64,000 nt of DNA, from assembly GCA_964408735.1 (NCBI GenBank), contig CAYPAX010000011.1, positions 1 to 64,000 on the forward strand, written 5' to 3'. A program made the position numbers and the translations under genes. This DNA comes from UBA7887 sp964408735. GTDB taxonomy: Bacteria > Pseudomonadota > Alphaproteobacteria > UBA7887. The notes under the pieces were generated by a model. It saw only the letters and a list, made by a program, of their open reading frames with translations. It did no database searches and was not told where the DNA came from. Below are positions 16,801-24,860 of the stretch, piece after piece; position 1 is the first letter of the stretch, and the number at the start of each line of letters is the position of its first letter.

Positions 16801-17123
16801 CATATATCGAGGATACGAACGAGCGTTGGTTCGAGGCGGAGACGAACCGAATAAGCGGAGAGCTGTTGCTCATTCTTCCTGATCCTTGTCTCGAAGAGGG
16901 AGAGCGCTGTTTCCGCAAGGCCGTTGAAGTGGCTCAGGGCCAGTCCAACAAAGGCTGGGAGCTGCGCGCCGCCACCTCCCTCGCCCGCCTCTGGCAGTCC
17001 CAGGGCAAGAGCCGGGAAGCCCACGACCTCCTCGCCCCCGTCTACGGCTGGTTCACGGAAGGCTTCGATACAGCCGACCTGAAGGAAGCCAAGGCGCTGT
17101 TGCAGGCGCTGGAGGCAGCCTAA
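13851..17123 (+). CDS. SAM - nucleotide cyclase - STAND-type ATPase - TPR protein
   Basis: A 1090-residue signalling protein. A SAM domain is at ~8-62, followed by a class III cyclase domain at ~80-255. The latter has metal Asp89 (MFCDLVGST) and Asp133 (YLGDGLMTYFG), with Gln129 where many adenylyl cyclases carry Lys. An ATPase region runs from ~270, with P-loop GGEPGIGKS at 299-307 and a Walker-B-like LLIFEDAHWID. A long helical TPR region fills ~650-1090. This layout is common in Alphaproteobacteria and is usually annotated adenylate/guanylate cyclase; the product and trigger are unknown. ATG at 13851 is preceded by CAGGAG, and upstream codons belong to the DUF1045 gene in another frame. 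Confidence 0.85.
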   Translation: MAEAPGAIRGWLEGLGLGQHAEAFEAQEIDLDALADVTEGDLKEMGIPIGPRRKILRAIAELGTAAQTAPAPARPQEAERRQITVMFCDLVGSTALSEKLDPEDLRSLMQDYQKACGGVIERYEGHVAQYLGDGLMTYFGWPRAHEDDAERAVRASLEIVEAVGTMELQVRIGVATGPVVVGETGAGDASVPKLAVGETPNLAARLQGLASADEIVVGPSTRRLLGGTFELDDLGEQALKGIVEPVPAHRVTGIAATEGRFEAQHQYLTPLVGREAEMAMVMARWEQACAGEGQVIVLGGEPGIGKSRITQAFRERVEDEPHTRLRYQCSPYHTNSALHPVIEQIERAAGFTRDDEPDNKLNKLDKLEQLIPNGAGRALIASLLSLPVERYAALAMSPQKQKEETLRMLAEQVTALAADTPVLLIFEDAHWIDPTSQELLDLVVPMVAAHRVLAVITHRPEYTPPWTGRGHVAPLALTRLGRAEAAAMVARVSDKPLPDDVLDQIVAKTDGVPLFVEELTKTVVEGGIQTADSIPETLQDSLMARLDRLMTVKDVAQTAACIGREFSQELIVAVSPLDTAALEDAIQQLVTAELIFRADANYVFKHALVQDAAYNSLLRSKRQQIHGVIAEALQDLFSDIRDIEPELVAQHYTEAGSGSDAISWWIAAGKIAIERMAMVEALAHLERALAINESLSPNSRNDRQELEIRNALGVAHTAVNGWASEKIFESLSPAVSIAKRLNDSEALLPLLWGLALKDTCQANFDTAHGWISNMVMDTQSDPISSLAITGHSMGSGLYFMKGDNALARYHGDRAIAEYDPDRHGSVVSVINHDPRIFALLWESHFLWALGYPDQAARASDDALEYAHELDHVFMRGMALTTACGAYIYRREPEMVLRRTEEALVLAREHDLPIFEFTAREWGCWALLQAGRAREAYEAAKQAADEWEAMQGRIQVPFMRSVMSLALAEMGEVEDAVAAMGDALAYIEDTNERWFEAETNRISGELLLILPDPCLEEGERCFRKAVEVAQGQSNKGWELRAATSLARLWQSQGKSREAHDLLAPVYGWFTEGFDTADLKEAKALLQALEAA

Positions 17124-17133
17124 GCCCCCGCCC

Positions 17134-17790
17134 CTATTCCGCCGCGTCGCGCGCCGCGTTCTCCGCCATCTGCGCCAGCGCTATCTCCAGGTCTCGGCTG
17201 TTCCGGCCCAGGCCGTTGCGGACCATGTTATCGCGCATGGGGTTGCCGTTGCCGGAATGGGCGACCATCTCCGCGGGCGGGGTCGGGTTGGTCACCGCCG
17301 GCCAGTGGCCGGGCTGGGGGTCGGGGCCTTCGGCGGCGATGGCGAGCGGGTCATCGTCCTCGATCACCGGCACCTTGGCGACATCGACGCAGTTCCAGCT
17401 CGCCTCCAGGGGGATGTTGTTGGGATCGAAGAAATAGATCGACCAGATGGTGCCGTGGTCGACGGCGCCGGTGACCTCTATGCCGGCGGCTTCGAGGCGG
17501 TCCTTGAGGGCGAACAGGGCCTGGCGGTCCGGCACCGTGAACGAGACGTGGTCGTAGCCGATGGGCTCCTCGGTCATGGCGCCGTGGAACTTGTCGTAGG
17601 CCATGGTCTTGGCGCCGTCATATTCGAAGAAGGCGACCGCGCCATCGCCGACCTGGAAGAAATAGTGGCGGTAGCCGTCATGGCCGATGCCGGCGACAAG
17701 CGGCATCTCCAGCAGGTCGCGATAGAAGCGGATGGTCTTGTCCATATCGGGCGTGATGAACGCCAGATGATTGAGGCCGGTGAAGATCAT
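17134..17790 (-). CDS. VOC (glyoxalase/extradiol dioxygenase-like) family protein
   Basis: A 218-residue vicinal-oxygen-chelate protein. The likely metal ligands fit the family: His8 in LNHLAF, a second His in GYDHVSFTVP and a Glu in PLEASW. The repeated beta-alpha-beta modules span ~1-140. The C-terminal ~75 residues, rich in Pro, Asn and Glu, are an extension I do not recognise. ATG at 17790 follows GGAGACGG; a start 8 codons earlier lacks a site. The gene is convergent with the cyclase and divergent, 94 bases away, from the UbiD-like decarboxylase. Confidence 0.85.
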   Translation of the reverse strand: MIFTGLNHLAFITPDMDKTIRFYRDLLEMPLVAGIGHDGYRHYFFQVGDGAVAFFEYDGAKTMAYDKFHGAMTEEPIGYDHVSFTVPDRQALFALKDRLEAAGIEVTGAVDHGTIWSIYFFDPNNIPLEASWNCVDVAKVPVIEDDDPLAIAAEGPDPQPGHWPAVTNPTPPAEMVAHSGNGNPMRDNMVRNGLGRNSRDLEIALAQMAENAARDAAE

Positions 17791-17884
17791 GGCCGTCTCC
17801 TCTCCAATTCGCACCCCCGTGTCTGCGAGGATAGCGCGGCGGCGCGTTTGTGCCTATAGCTTGAGGGGACAAGGAGACATCACG

Positions 17885-19258
17885 ATGCCGCGCGCGCGTA
17901 TACACGATCTCGATAGCATCATCGCCCGCCTCGACACGCTGGGCCGGCTGGCGCGGGTTCACAGCACCGTCGATCCCGTGCATGACTTGGCGGCCATCGC
18001 GGCGGCTTATGAAGGCGGGCCGCGGGCGGTGCTGTTCGAGTCGGTGGCGGGCAGCGATTATCCCGTCTTTACGGGGCTTTACTGGTCGCGCGACCTGCTC
18101 GGCGCGCTCATGGGCCAGGACGAAGGCGCGCTGCCGGGCTATGTCGGCGAGCGCATCGCGCGCTGGCAGAAGCGCCCGCGCCCGCCGGTCGTCCGCGACG
18201 ACGGCCCGGTGCTCGCCAGGCGCCAGAAGCGGGTAAATTTGGCCAAGCTGCCCATCCCCACCCACGCGCTGGAGGACGGCGGGCCCTATCTCGATGCCGG
18301 CGTGGTCATCGCCCGCGACCCCGAAACCGGCGTGCGAAACGCCTCCATTCAGCGCTTCATGGTTGCAAATCGCAATACCCTGGTGGTCAACATCGATGCC
18401 GGCCGCCACCTCGAGGCCTATCTGGCGAGCGCCGCGGCGCGGGGGGAAACCTTGCCCTTATCTATCAATATCGGGGTCGGGCCCGGCCTGCATTTCGCGG
18501 CCGCCACACCGGCCGAGGCGGCCCCCATCGACAGCGACGAGCTCGGCATCGCCAGCGAGTTCCACGGCAAGCCGCTCGAGCTCGTGGCCGGCACTCGCCC
18601 GGGCGTCGAGCTGGTGGCGCACGCCATGTTCGCGCTCGAATGCGAGATGGTGCCCGGCGAGCTGGCCGACGAAGGCCCCTTCGCCGAAGTCACCGGCTAC
18701 TACGCCCTGCGCGAGCCGCGCCCGGTGGTGCATGTCAAAGCCGTGCACCATCGCGACACCCCGGTCTTCCAGACCATCATCTCGGGCGCCGAGGTGTTCA
18801 ACTCCGTCGGCCTGCTCGGTGAGGCCAACGTGCTGGCGCTGGTGCAACGCCAGGTGCCGGGGGTGCGCGACGTCTATTTCAGCCATGGCGGCTGCGGCTT
18901 CTATCACGCCGTGGTGCAGATGACGCAAACCCGGGCCGGCTGGAGCAAACAGGCCATCCTCGCCACCTTCGCCGCCTTCCCGCCGCTGAAGATGGTCACC
19001 GTGGTCGACGACGACGTGGATATCCGCGATCCCGCAGATGTGGAGTGGGCCATGGCAACGCGCCTCGACCCGGCGCACGGCATTCTCACCGTGGACAAGA
19101 CTTTCGGCCACGGCCTCAACCCGAGCTTCCCCGACTATCTCGGCGCCAAGGTCGGCTTCGACGCCACCCGGCGCTTCCCCTTCGAGGCGGTGCACCACCG
19201 GGCCAAGCTCAAGTCCGTGTCGCTGGAGAGTGTCGAGATAACCGTGCCGGAGGTCTAG
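17885..19258 (+). CDS. UbiD family (prenylated-FMN) decarboxylase
   Basis: A 457-residue protein with UbiD features: the mid-protein FMVANRNTLVVNID strand, SINIGVGPGLHFAAATP, LECEMVPGELADEGPFAEVTGYY (the Glu-rich active-site region) and the C-terminal GHGLNPSFPDYLGAKVGFDAT. UbiD enzymes reversibly decarboxylate aromatic or unsaturated acids using prenylated FMN supplied by UbiX. No UbiX is in the window, so the cofactor must be made elsewhere. ATG at 17885 follows AAGGAG. The natural substrate cannot be assigned. The stop TAG shares the palindromic CTAG with the stop of the convergent Sel1 gene. Confidence 0.88.
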   Translation: MPRARIHDLDSIIARLDTLGRLARVHSTVDPVHDLAAIAAAYEGGPRAVLFESVAGSDYPVFTGLYWSRDLLGALMGQDEGALPGYVGERIARWQKRPRPPVVRDDGPVLARRQKRVNLAKLPIPTHALEDGGPYLDAGVVIARDPETGVRNASIQRFMVANRNTLVVNIDAGRHLEAYLASAAARGETLPLSINIGVGPGLHFAAATPAEAAPIDSDELGIASEFHGKPLELVAGTRPGVELVAHAMFALECEMVPGELADEGPFAEVTGYYALREPRPVVHVKAVHHRDTPVFQTIISGAEVFNSVGLLGEANVLALVQRQVPGVRDVYFSHGGCGFYHAVVQMTQTRAGWSKQAILATFAAFPPLKMVTVVDDDVDIRDPADVEWAMATRLDPAHGILTVDKTFGHGLNPSFPDYLGAKVGFDATRRFPFEAVHHRAKLKSVSLESVEITVPEV

Positions 19259-20934
19259 GACTCCGCCGGGGCGCGCCAGTTGTCTGCGAGGCGCCGCGCC
19301 GCATCGCGCTCGGCCTGGCTGGTCGTCGCCTCCAGCTTCGCCAAGGCGTCGTCCGCCGGGGCGTAGCCGCCGTCCGACGCCAGCATCAGCCACATCACCC
19401 CCCGCACCACGCTCGGCTCCTCGCCCCTACCCTCGGACAGCAGCAGGCCGAGATTGTACTGGCCTGCCGGCTCGCCAGCCGCCGCCGCCTGGCGGAACCA
19501 GGCCGCCGCCTGGCGGGGGTTGGCCTCGACGCCGCGGCCGCGCAGATAGAGCACGCCGAGATTGACCTGCGCCAGCGCATGCCCCGCCTCGCCGGCCGCG
19601 CGATACCAGTCGAGAGCGGTTTGCAGCTCGGCAGCACTGGCGCGCGCGCCGCTATGCAGGACGCCGAGACGGAACTGGGCGCCGAGGTGCCCGCCCGTCG
19701 CCGCGGTCTGGTACCAGTCCTTCGCCTGGGCCGGGTCGATGCCCGTGCCATGGCCGCTCTCGTGCATGACACCGAGATTGTACTGGGCGCGGATATCGCC
19801 GCCGGCGGCAGCCTTGAGGAACCAGGCCATGGCCTCCTGGTAACGCAGCTCGCCGCCCCTGCGATATGTCACATAGCCATAGCGGAATTGCCCTTCCGGA
19901 TGATCGGCCATGGCGGCGCGCAGGTACCATTCCTCCGCCTTGCCGGGATTGCGTGCGACGCCGGCTCCGGATTCGTAGAGCCGTCCCAAGGCCACCTGAG
20001 CATCGGCATCGCCGGCCTCGGCCGCAAGGAGATACCATTCGGCGGCGATAGCGGCATTGGCCAGCACGCCCTCGCCGTATTCGTACATGCCGCCGACATT
20101 GAATTGCGCCGCGACATTGCCGGCCTGCGCCGAGAGCCGGAAATAGCGCAGAGCCGCGGCATGGTCCTGGTCGACTCCGCGCCCGAGGTAATAAAGCAAG
20201 CCAAGATCGGCGAGAGCGTTGCTGTCGCCCTGGTCGGCGGCAGCGAGGAAATAGACCCGTGCCGCCTCGGAGTCCTCAGCGCCGCCGAGCCCGTCGTCCA
20301 ACAGCTCGCCAAGCCGGGTCTGGGCCGACGCGAAACCCGCCTCCGCCGCTTGCGCCAGCCACTGCCGGGCCTCGGCATAGCCTGTCGGATCGCTGCCGTC
20401 GGCCAGCATCAGGCCGAGCCTGGCCGCAGCCTCCGCATCGCCCGCCTCGCCAGCCCTGCGATACCACTGCTGCGCCGTCTCGCGGTCCGTGCCGACGCCA
20501 AGACCGCGCTCGTACAGCACTCCGAGATTGTATTGCGCCAGGGCATAGCCCTTGTCGGCCGCCATCAGGTACCAGGCGAGCGCCTGGCCGAAATCCTGCC
20601 CGACACCGCTGCCCGACTGATAGAGCACACCGAGATTGGTCTGCGCCCGCACATGGCCGTGGCCGGCCGCCATGCGGTACCAGCGCGCCGCCTCGGAATC
20701 GTCCTCATCGGTGCCAAGGCCGTTATCGTAGATCAGACCGAGGTTGAATTGCGCCTGGGGATCGCCGTTTTCGCCCAAGGGGGTGAACTCGCGCAACGCC
20801 GTGACGTAGTCACCACGGTCATAGGCCGCCAGGGCGTGTTCGAAATCCGCCTGGGCAGGCACCGCGGCAAGCATTGCGCCTACGACCGCCCATGCCGGAA
20901 GCCGTGTCGCTTTGAGCCACGCGATGCGGTGCAT
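19255..20934 (-). CDS. secreted Sel1-repeat protein
   Basis: A 559-residue protein with a signal peptide (~29 residues, cleavage near PAQA-D). About 13 full Sel1-like repeats of ~36 residues follow, plus a degenerate last one, each fitting AQ-x-NLG-x-LY-x-G-x-GV...A-x-WY-x-AA-x-G. Sel1 arrays form superhelical scaffolds and often act in envelope stress, secretion or signalling. The gene fills 19255-20934 almost completely with repeats, which can drive length variation. It ends on CTAG shared with the UbiD stop. A small unknown gene lies directly upstream on the same strand. Confidence 0.9.
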   Translation of the reverse strand: MHRIAWLKATRLPAWAVVGAMLAAVPAQADFEHALAAYDRGDYVTALREFTPLGENGDPQAQFNLGLIYDNGLGTDEDDSEAARWYRMAAGHGHVRAQTNLGVLYQSGSGVGQDFGQALAWYLMAADKGYALAQYNLGVLYERGLGVGTDRETAQQWYRRAGEAGDAEAAARLGLMLADGSDPTGYAEARQWLAQAAEAGFASAQTRLGELLDDGLGGAEDSEAARVYFLAAADQGDSNALADLGLLYYLGRGVDQDHAAALRYFRLSAQAGNVAAQFNVGGMYEYGEGVLANAAIAAEWYLLAAEAGDADAQVALGRLYESGAGVARNPGKAEEWYLRAAMADHPEGQFRYGYVTYRRGGELRYQEAMAWFLKAAAGGDIRAQYNLGVMHESGHGTGIDPAQAKDWYQTAATGGHLGAQFRLGVLHSGARASAAELQTALDWYRAAGEAGHALAQVNLGVLYLRGRGVEANPRQAAAWFRQAAAAGEPAGQYNLGLLLSEGRGEEPSVVRGVMWLMLASDGGYAPADDALAKLEATTSQAERDAARRLADNWRAPAES

Positions 20935-20948
20935 GTCAGGCCTGCTGG

Positions 20949-21245
20949 CTAACCGCCCGACGCCCTATGACCAACGGCGCCGGGGTCCAATGGTGCGGGC
21001 TTGTATGTCGCGCCCATCCAATTCTCGTCCTGGGGCCAGACGAAAGCGATAACCTGTTTGTTGATCATCACGTAGCGGCCATCCGAGTGCTCGAAGGGCA
21101 AGAACGGCTCCTTGCCGTTCAACAGATCGAGCACGCGTTCGTGCCCCGCCACGAAGACATAGCCGTCAAGGGCCGTGCCGTCGCCTTGTTGCAGCTCGAC
21201 GCGTATCTTGGTCTTGGGCCTGATTATGTCGCTTGAGCGATACAT
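20949..21245 (-). CDS. small protein of unknown function (~98 residues)
   Basis: A 98-residue product, probably mostly beta, with MYRSSDIIRPKTKIRVELQ, a DGYVFVAGHERVLDLLNG segment, KEPFLPFE and a late VIAFVWPQDENW. The pattern 'modified strand, leucine-rich helix, E-x-FLP-F' recalls small DUF6812-like domains, but that match is a guess. ATG at 21245 is preferred to a TTG 16 codons upstream (21293). It lies 14 bases ahead of the Sel1 gene, so co-transcription is likely. Confidence 0.6.
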   Translation of the reverse strand: MYRSSDIIRPKTKIRVELQQGDGTALDGYVFVAGHERVLDLLNGKEPFLPFEHSDGRYVMINKQVIAFVWPQDENWMGATYKPAPLDPGAVGHRASGG

Positions 21246-21472
21246 GCGCGCCTGCTCTCGACCGTCAACTTCAATCTTTCCCCATCCAGGCAACTACCAC
21301 AAAGACGGCTGAGCCCGAATACTAAAATTGTAGGGCGTGGAATGCATTTGTCGAGAGGCTTGCGCAAATAGCTCGAATTGGCTAGCGCATGGGGAGGCCT
21401 TATGTTGACCGCCAGGACCATGCTGCAAGAATGCAAACAATCGTGGGAAACCTATCCGAACCAGGGGAATCA

Positions 21473-22294
21473 TTGACTGACAGCGCAGCAACTTTGCGGG
21501 TCGGCGTGGCAGGCCTTGGTGCCATAGGCATGGCCGTGGCACGAGGTCTCGATCGGGGCATCCCAGGCCTCACGCTCTCGGCCGTCGCCGCTCGGGATCT
21601 CGAACGGGCCGGCAAGCGAATGAGGGGATTCGCTGGTCCTCTGCAAGTGGTGGAGTCGGCGCGCCTCGCCGCGCTCGCCGATATTGTCGTCGAATGTGCG
21701 CCGGCCAGCGCTTTTCGCGATATCGCCGAGCCCGCCCTCTCAGGCGGGCGTACGCTGATTCCCGCCAGCATCGGCGCCTTGCTTGCCCATGAAGACCTGA
21801 TCGGGCTGGCAGAGCGTAACGGCGGGCGAATCATCGCGCCGACAGGCGCCTTGATCGGTCTTGACGCGGTTCGTGCCGCGGCCGAGGGCGAAATCGCCTC
21901 CGTGCGCATGACCACACGCAAGCCACCGGCCTCCTTGGCGGGCGCACCGTATCTGACCGAGCACGATATTCGTCTCGATGGCCTGACGGCGCCGACAAAG
22001 ATATTCGACGGCAATGCCCGCGATGGCGCGCGGGGTTTCCCTGCCAACGTCAATGTCGCGGCAGCGCTGAGCCTGGCCGGAATCGGGCCCGAGCGCACGC
22101 ACTTGGAAATCTGGGCCGACCCCGCCCTCAGCCGCAATACGCACCACATCGAGGTCGAAGCCGATAGTGCGCGCTTCTCCATGACCATCGAGAATATTCC
22201 AAGCGAAGAGAACCCGCGCACGGGCCGCATCACCGCGCTGAGCCTGCTGGCCACGCTGCGCCGGCTGACCGGCACGCTCACCGTTGGAACCTAG
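21473..22294 (+). CDS. nadX: L-aspartate dehydrogenase-like protein (NadX family)
   Basis: From TTG at 21473 the product is 273 residues, the usual length for NadX. The Rossmann motif GLGAIG lies near residue 17. Family signatures follow: SIGALLAHEDL, APTGALIGLDAVRAA, KIFDGNARDGARGFPANVNVA and the His-bearing RNTHHIEVEAD. The family oxidises L-aspartate to iminoaspartate for NAD synthesis, or deaminates other amino acids. TTG is chosen because AGGGGA lies 4 bases upstream; ATGs at 21431 and 21389 in the same frame lack good sites. No nadA or nadC is nearby, so the symbol reflects family rather than proven pathway. Confidence 0.8.
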   Translation: MTDSAATLRVGVAGLGAIGMAVARGLDRGIPGLTLSAVAARDLERAGKRMRGFAGPLQVVESARLAALADIVVECAPASAFRDIAEPALSGGRTLIPASIGALLAHEDLIGLAERNGGRIIAPTGALIGLDAVRAAAEGEIASVRMTTRKPPASLAGAPYLTEHDIRLDGLTAPTKIFDGNARDGARGFPANVNVAAALSLAGIGPERTHLEIWADPALSRNTHHIEVEADSARFSMTIENIPSEENPRTGRITALSLLATLRRLTGTLTVGT

Positions 22295-22382
22295 TGTCTG
22301 TCTCGGGATCGCCTTGAGCGGGACATAGTGTCGCCGAATAGCGCTGGCGTAATGCCCATCCCTTCCCCGACAGAGGCAGGTC

Positions 22383-23720
22383 ATGGACACGCGCACCCTA
22401 TTCAGCGATCCCCGCTCATATGCCTATATCAAGCTTGCGGTCATCGCCGCCTTGTGCCTGGCGAGCCTGGTGCCGTTGCAAAGCATTCGGGCATTGATCG
22501 CCGAGCGCCAGCAGAACGGTGCCGCCGCAGCCGAAGAAATCGCCCAGGCCTGGGGTGGCGAGCAACGGGTGATCGGCCCGGTTCTGGTCGTCCCCTACAC
22601 CGTCAGTGCCTGGCATGTGGAGCAAGGATGGGTGCCGACAGATGCGCAGAAATATCTGCTCGTGCTGCCGGAGACGTTGCGCGTGGAAGCCGTCTCGCAA
22701 ACCCAAACCCGCCATCGTTCGATTTACGAGACCGTGGTCTACGGTGCCGACGCGACTCTGAGCGGCCAATTGGCGTTCCCCAACCTGGCGGAACTGGGCA
22801 TCGCCGAGGACACGTTGAGGTGGGACGAGGCGCGCCTGGATATCCTGGTCAGCGACCTCGCCAATATCGTGGACGTGCGCGAGGCCCGATGGAGCGACAG
22901 CGCACTCACCTTCCACGTTCCCCACGCGGCTCGCGATACGATATCGGCAACCCTGCCGGCTTTGCCCGGCGACGAGAGCGCCTGGCCGCTCGATTTCTCT
23001 CTGACGCTCGACATTCGCGGCAGCGGCTCGATCGGCTTTCTGCCCATCGGCGCGCGCACGGATGTGACACTTGCGGCCGACTGGCCCCATCCGAGCTTCG
23101 CCGCGCCCCATCTGCCGGACAGCATGACCATTACCGATGACGGGTTCAGCGCCACCTGGCAGATATCGCGCTTCGCCCGAGCTTTGCCGCAAGCCTGGAC
23201 CAGCGACGTCGCCGCCGCCGAAACCTTGCGCCGCGAGCTTGCCGGCAGCGCCGTGGTCACGCGCCTGGTCGACCCCGTGGATCATTACCTGAAGGGCGAG
23301 CGCTCGGTAAAATACGGCGTGCTGTTCGTCATTCTCATCGCCTGCTCATTGTTCGTTTTCGAAACCGTATCGGGTCTGCGCTTCCACCCGGTGCAATACG
23401 CGATGGTGGTGGCGGCACTCTGCCTGTTTTTCCTACTCTTGATATCGCTGTCGGAGGTGGTTGGCTTCGCCGCCGGATATGGGCTCGCCGCGACTGCGAC
23501 CGTTATCCTGCTCGGGCACTACGTCTCCGCCATCGCCCGCAGCCGTGCCCGAGGCGCTGTCCTTGCCGGACTGCTCGGCACGGTCTATGGCGCCCTCTTC
23601 GTGGTCTTGCAATCCGAAGCACACGCGCTTCTGCTGGGCTCGGGACTGCTCTTCGCCAGCCTCGCCCTGACCATGCTGTTGACCCGGAATCTAGATTGGT
23701 ACGCCCTTGGCGCCGAGTAG
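22383..23720 (+). CDS. creD: CreD family inner-membrane protein
   Basis: A 445-residue protein with CreD layout: one N-terminal membrane helix (~16-34, KLAVIAALCLASLVPL) and a large periplasmic domain at ~40-300. The latter contains the conserved RVIGPVLVVPY near its start and YLLVLPETLRVE. Five or six C-terminal helices follow, from YGVLFVILIACSLFVFETV onwards. CreD is linked to envelope integrity, and in E. coli to the CreBC system and colicin E2 tolerance. No CreBC is adjacent. ATG follows AGGCAGG. The 3' end overlaps the convergent kinase gene by 30 bases. Confidence 0.88.
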   Translation: MDTRTLFSDPRSYAYIKLAVIAALCLASLVPLQSIRALIAERQQNGAAAAEEIAQAWGGEQRVIGPVLVVPYTVSAWHVEQGWVPTDAQKYLLVLPETLRVEAVSQTQTRHRSIYETVVYGADATLSGQLAFPNLAELGIAEDTLRWDEARLDILVSDLANIVDVREARWSDSALTFHVPHAARDTISATLPALPGDESAWPLDFSLTLDIRGSGSIGFLPIGARTDVTLAADWPHPSFAAPHLPDSMTITDDGFSATWQISRFARALPQAWTSDVAAAETLRRELAGSAVVTRLVDPVDHYLKGERSVKYGVLFVILIACSLFVFETVSGLRFHPVQYAMVVAALCLFFLLLISLSEVVGFAAGYGLAATATVILLGHYVSAIARSRARGAVLAGLLGTVYGALFVVLQSEAHALLLGSGLLFASLALTMLLTRNLDWYALGAE

Positions 23721-24860
23721 GTCGGGCAATCGGGCGAAAAGATCTTCGCTGCCGAATCCGCCAGCCTTGGTAACAAGCCATAACGTGCAGCCCCGGTAAC
23801 AGAGGCGGGACAAGGGCACGCCAGGCGCCACCTCGCCAATGAGAGTGACAAGCGGCGTGCCCAGCGCAGCCAGTACCGCAGCCGCCGTGTCGCCACCGGT
23901 CAGCAGAAGCGTGCCGAACCGGCGCCGCTCCATTACGGCGGCAACGCTGGCACCAAGGGCGGCGGCAACGTCTTCCGCCGGCGGGTCGTTTTCGCCACTG
24001 GGGACATGGAGCAAAGCGTCGCCGGTTCCCGCCCCTAGAGACTCCGGATCAAACCGGCCAGCGGGCGCCAACCAATCTTCGCAATCGCCACGCGCCAGCA
24101 GAAACTTGGCCTGACGCCGGCCGACAGCGGCACGCGAGCCCAGTACGGTCAGAATCGGCCCCGCCACAGGGCCCGGCAGGGGCATCGAGACGGCGGCCGG
24201 CGCCAACGCACCGGCTATGGCATTACCGAGCCCGGCCGCACCCGCCAGCAGAGCGGTGTCCGCCCGCCGCATGGCCCATTCGGCGATGTCCGCAAGATCG
24301 GCATCGTCAGCGGCATCGGCAATCCAGGCGCCACGGCCGCCCGCGGGCGGCTCGCTATTGACCACCTGACAGACAAGGGACGGATCCGCTGCAGCGAGCT
24401 GGGCCGCCAGCGGCTGGCTCGATGCCGCCGATACCGCGTCATGAACGAACTCGGTCTGCTCCAACGGCACACCGTTGACGTGGACCTTGCCACCGACCAC
24501 GGTACGACCTTGCGCCGGAATCGCGGACGCGACGACCAGCTCTTGCCGCCCACTGGCGGCGAGCTCGGCCACGAGTTCGGCAGCGACATTGCCGCGCAAA
24601 GTCGAATCTATCTTCTTGAACCAGAGTCTTGGCGACAGCTTGGCCACGGCAGTGCTCGCTACCCTCACCGCCGCAGTCGCCTCAGCCGCGCCAAGATGCC
24701 GCGAGGCCGTGCTGAGCGAAACGACCTCGATGTCGGTGCCTACCAGATCGAGCGCCGCCGGCGTGGTCGCGACCGCGGTCGCCATGCCGTGCGCGGCAAA
24801 CGGTGCCGCGGCGTCGAAGGCGCCGGTCAGGTCGTCGGCGACGATAGCGACTTGCGTCAA
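23691..24860 (-). CDS. four-carbon acid sugar kinase (DUF1537), D-threonate/D-erythronate kinase-like
   Basis: A 389-residue DUF1537 kinase. The N-terminal VAIVADDLTGAFDAAAPFA is the classic substrate-domain signature, and RLWFKKIDSTLRGNVAAEL is the second. The C-terminal nucleotide-binding domain carries LLLTGGDTAAAVLAALG and a final TKAGGFGSEDLF. The family phosphorylates D-threonate, D-erythronate, L-threonate or related acids at the 4-hydroxyl. The start is TTG at 24860, overlapping the stop of the upstream PdxA-type gene. DtnK plus PdxA2 is a known catabolic pair, so D-threonate or a similar C4 acid is the likely substrate. Confidence 0.87.
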   Translation of the reverse strand: MTQVAIVADDLTGAFDAAAPFAAHGMATAVATTPAALDLVGTDIEVVSLSTASRHLGAAEATAAVRVASTAVAKLSPRLWFKKIDSTLRGNVAAELVAELAASGRQELVVASAIPAQGRTVVGGKVHVNGVPLEQTEFVHDAVSAASSQPLAAQLAAADPSLVCQVVNSEPPAGGRGAWIADAADDADLADIAEWAMRRADTALLAGAAGLGNAIAGALAPAAVSMPLPGPVAGPILTVLGSRAAVGRRQAKFLLARGDCEDWLAPAGRFDPESLGAGTGDALLHVPSGENDPPAEDVAAALGASVAAVMERRRFGTLLLTGGDTAAAVLAALGTPLVTLIGEVAPGVPLSRLCYRGCTLWLVTKAGGFGSEDLFARLPDLLGAKGVPI

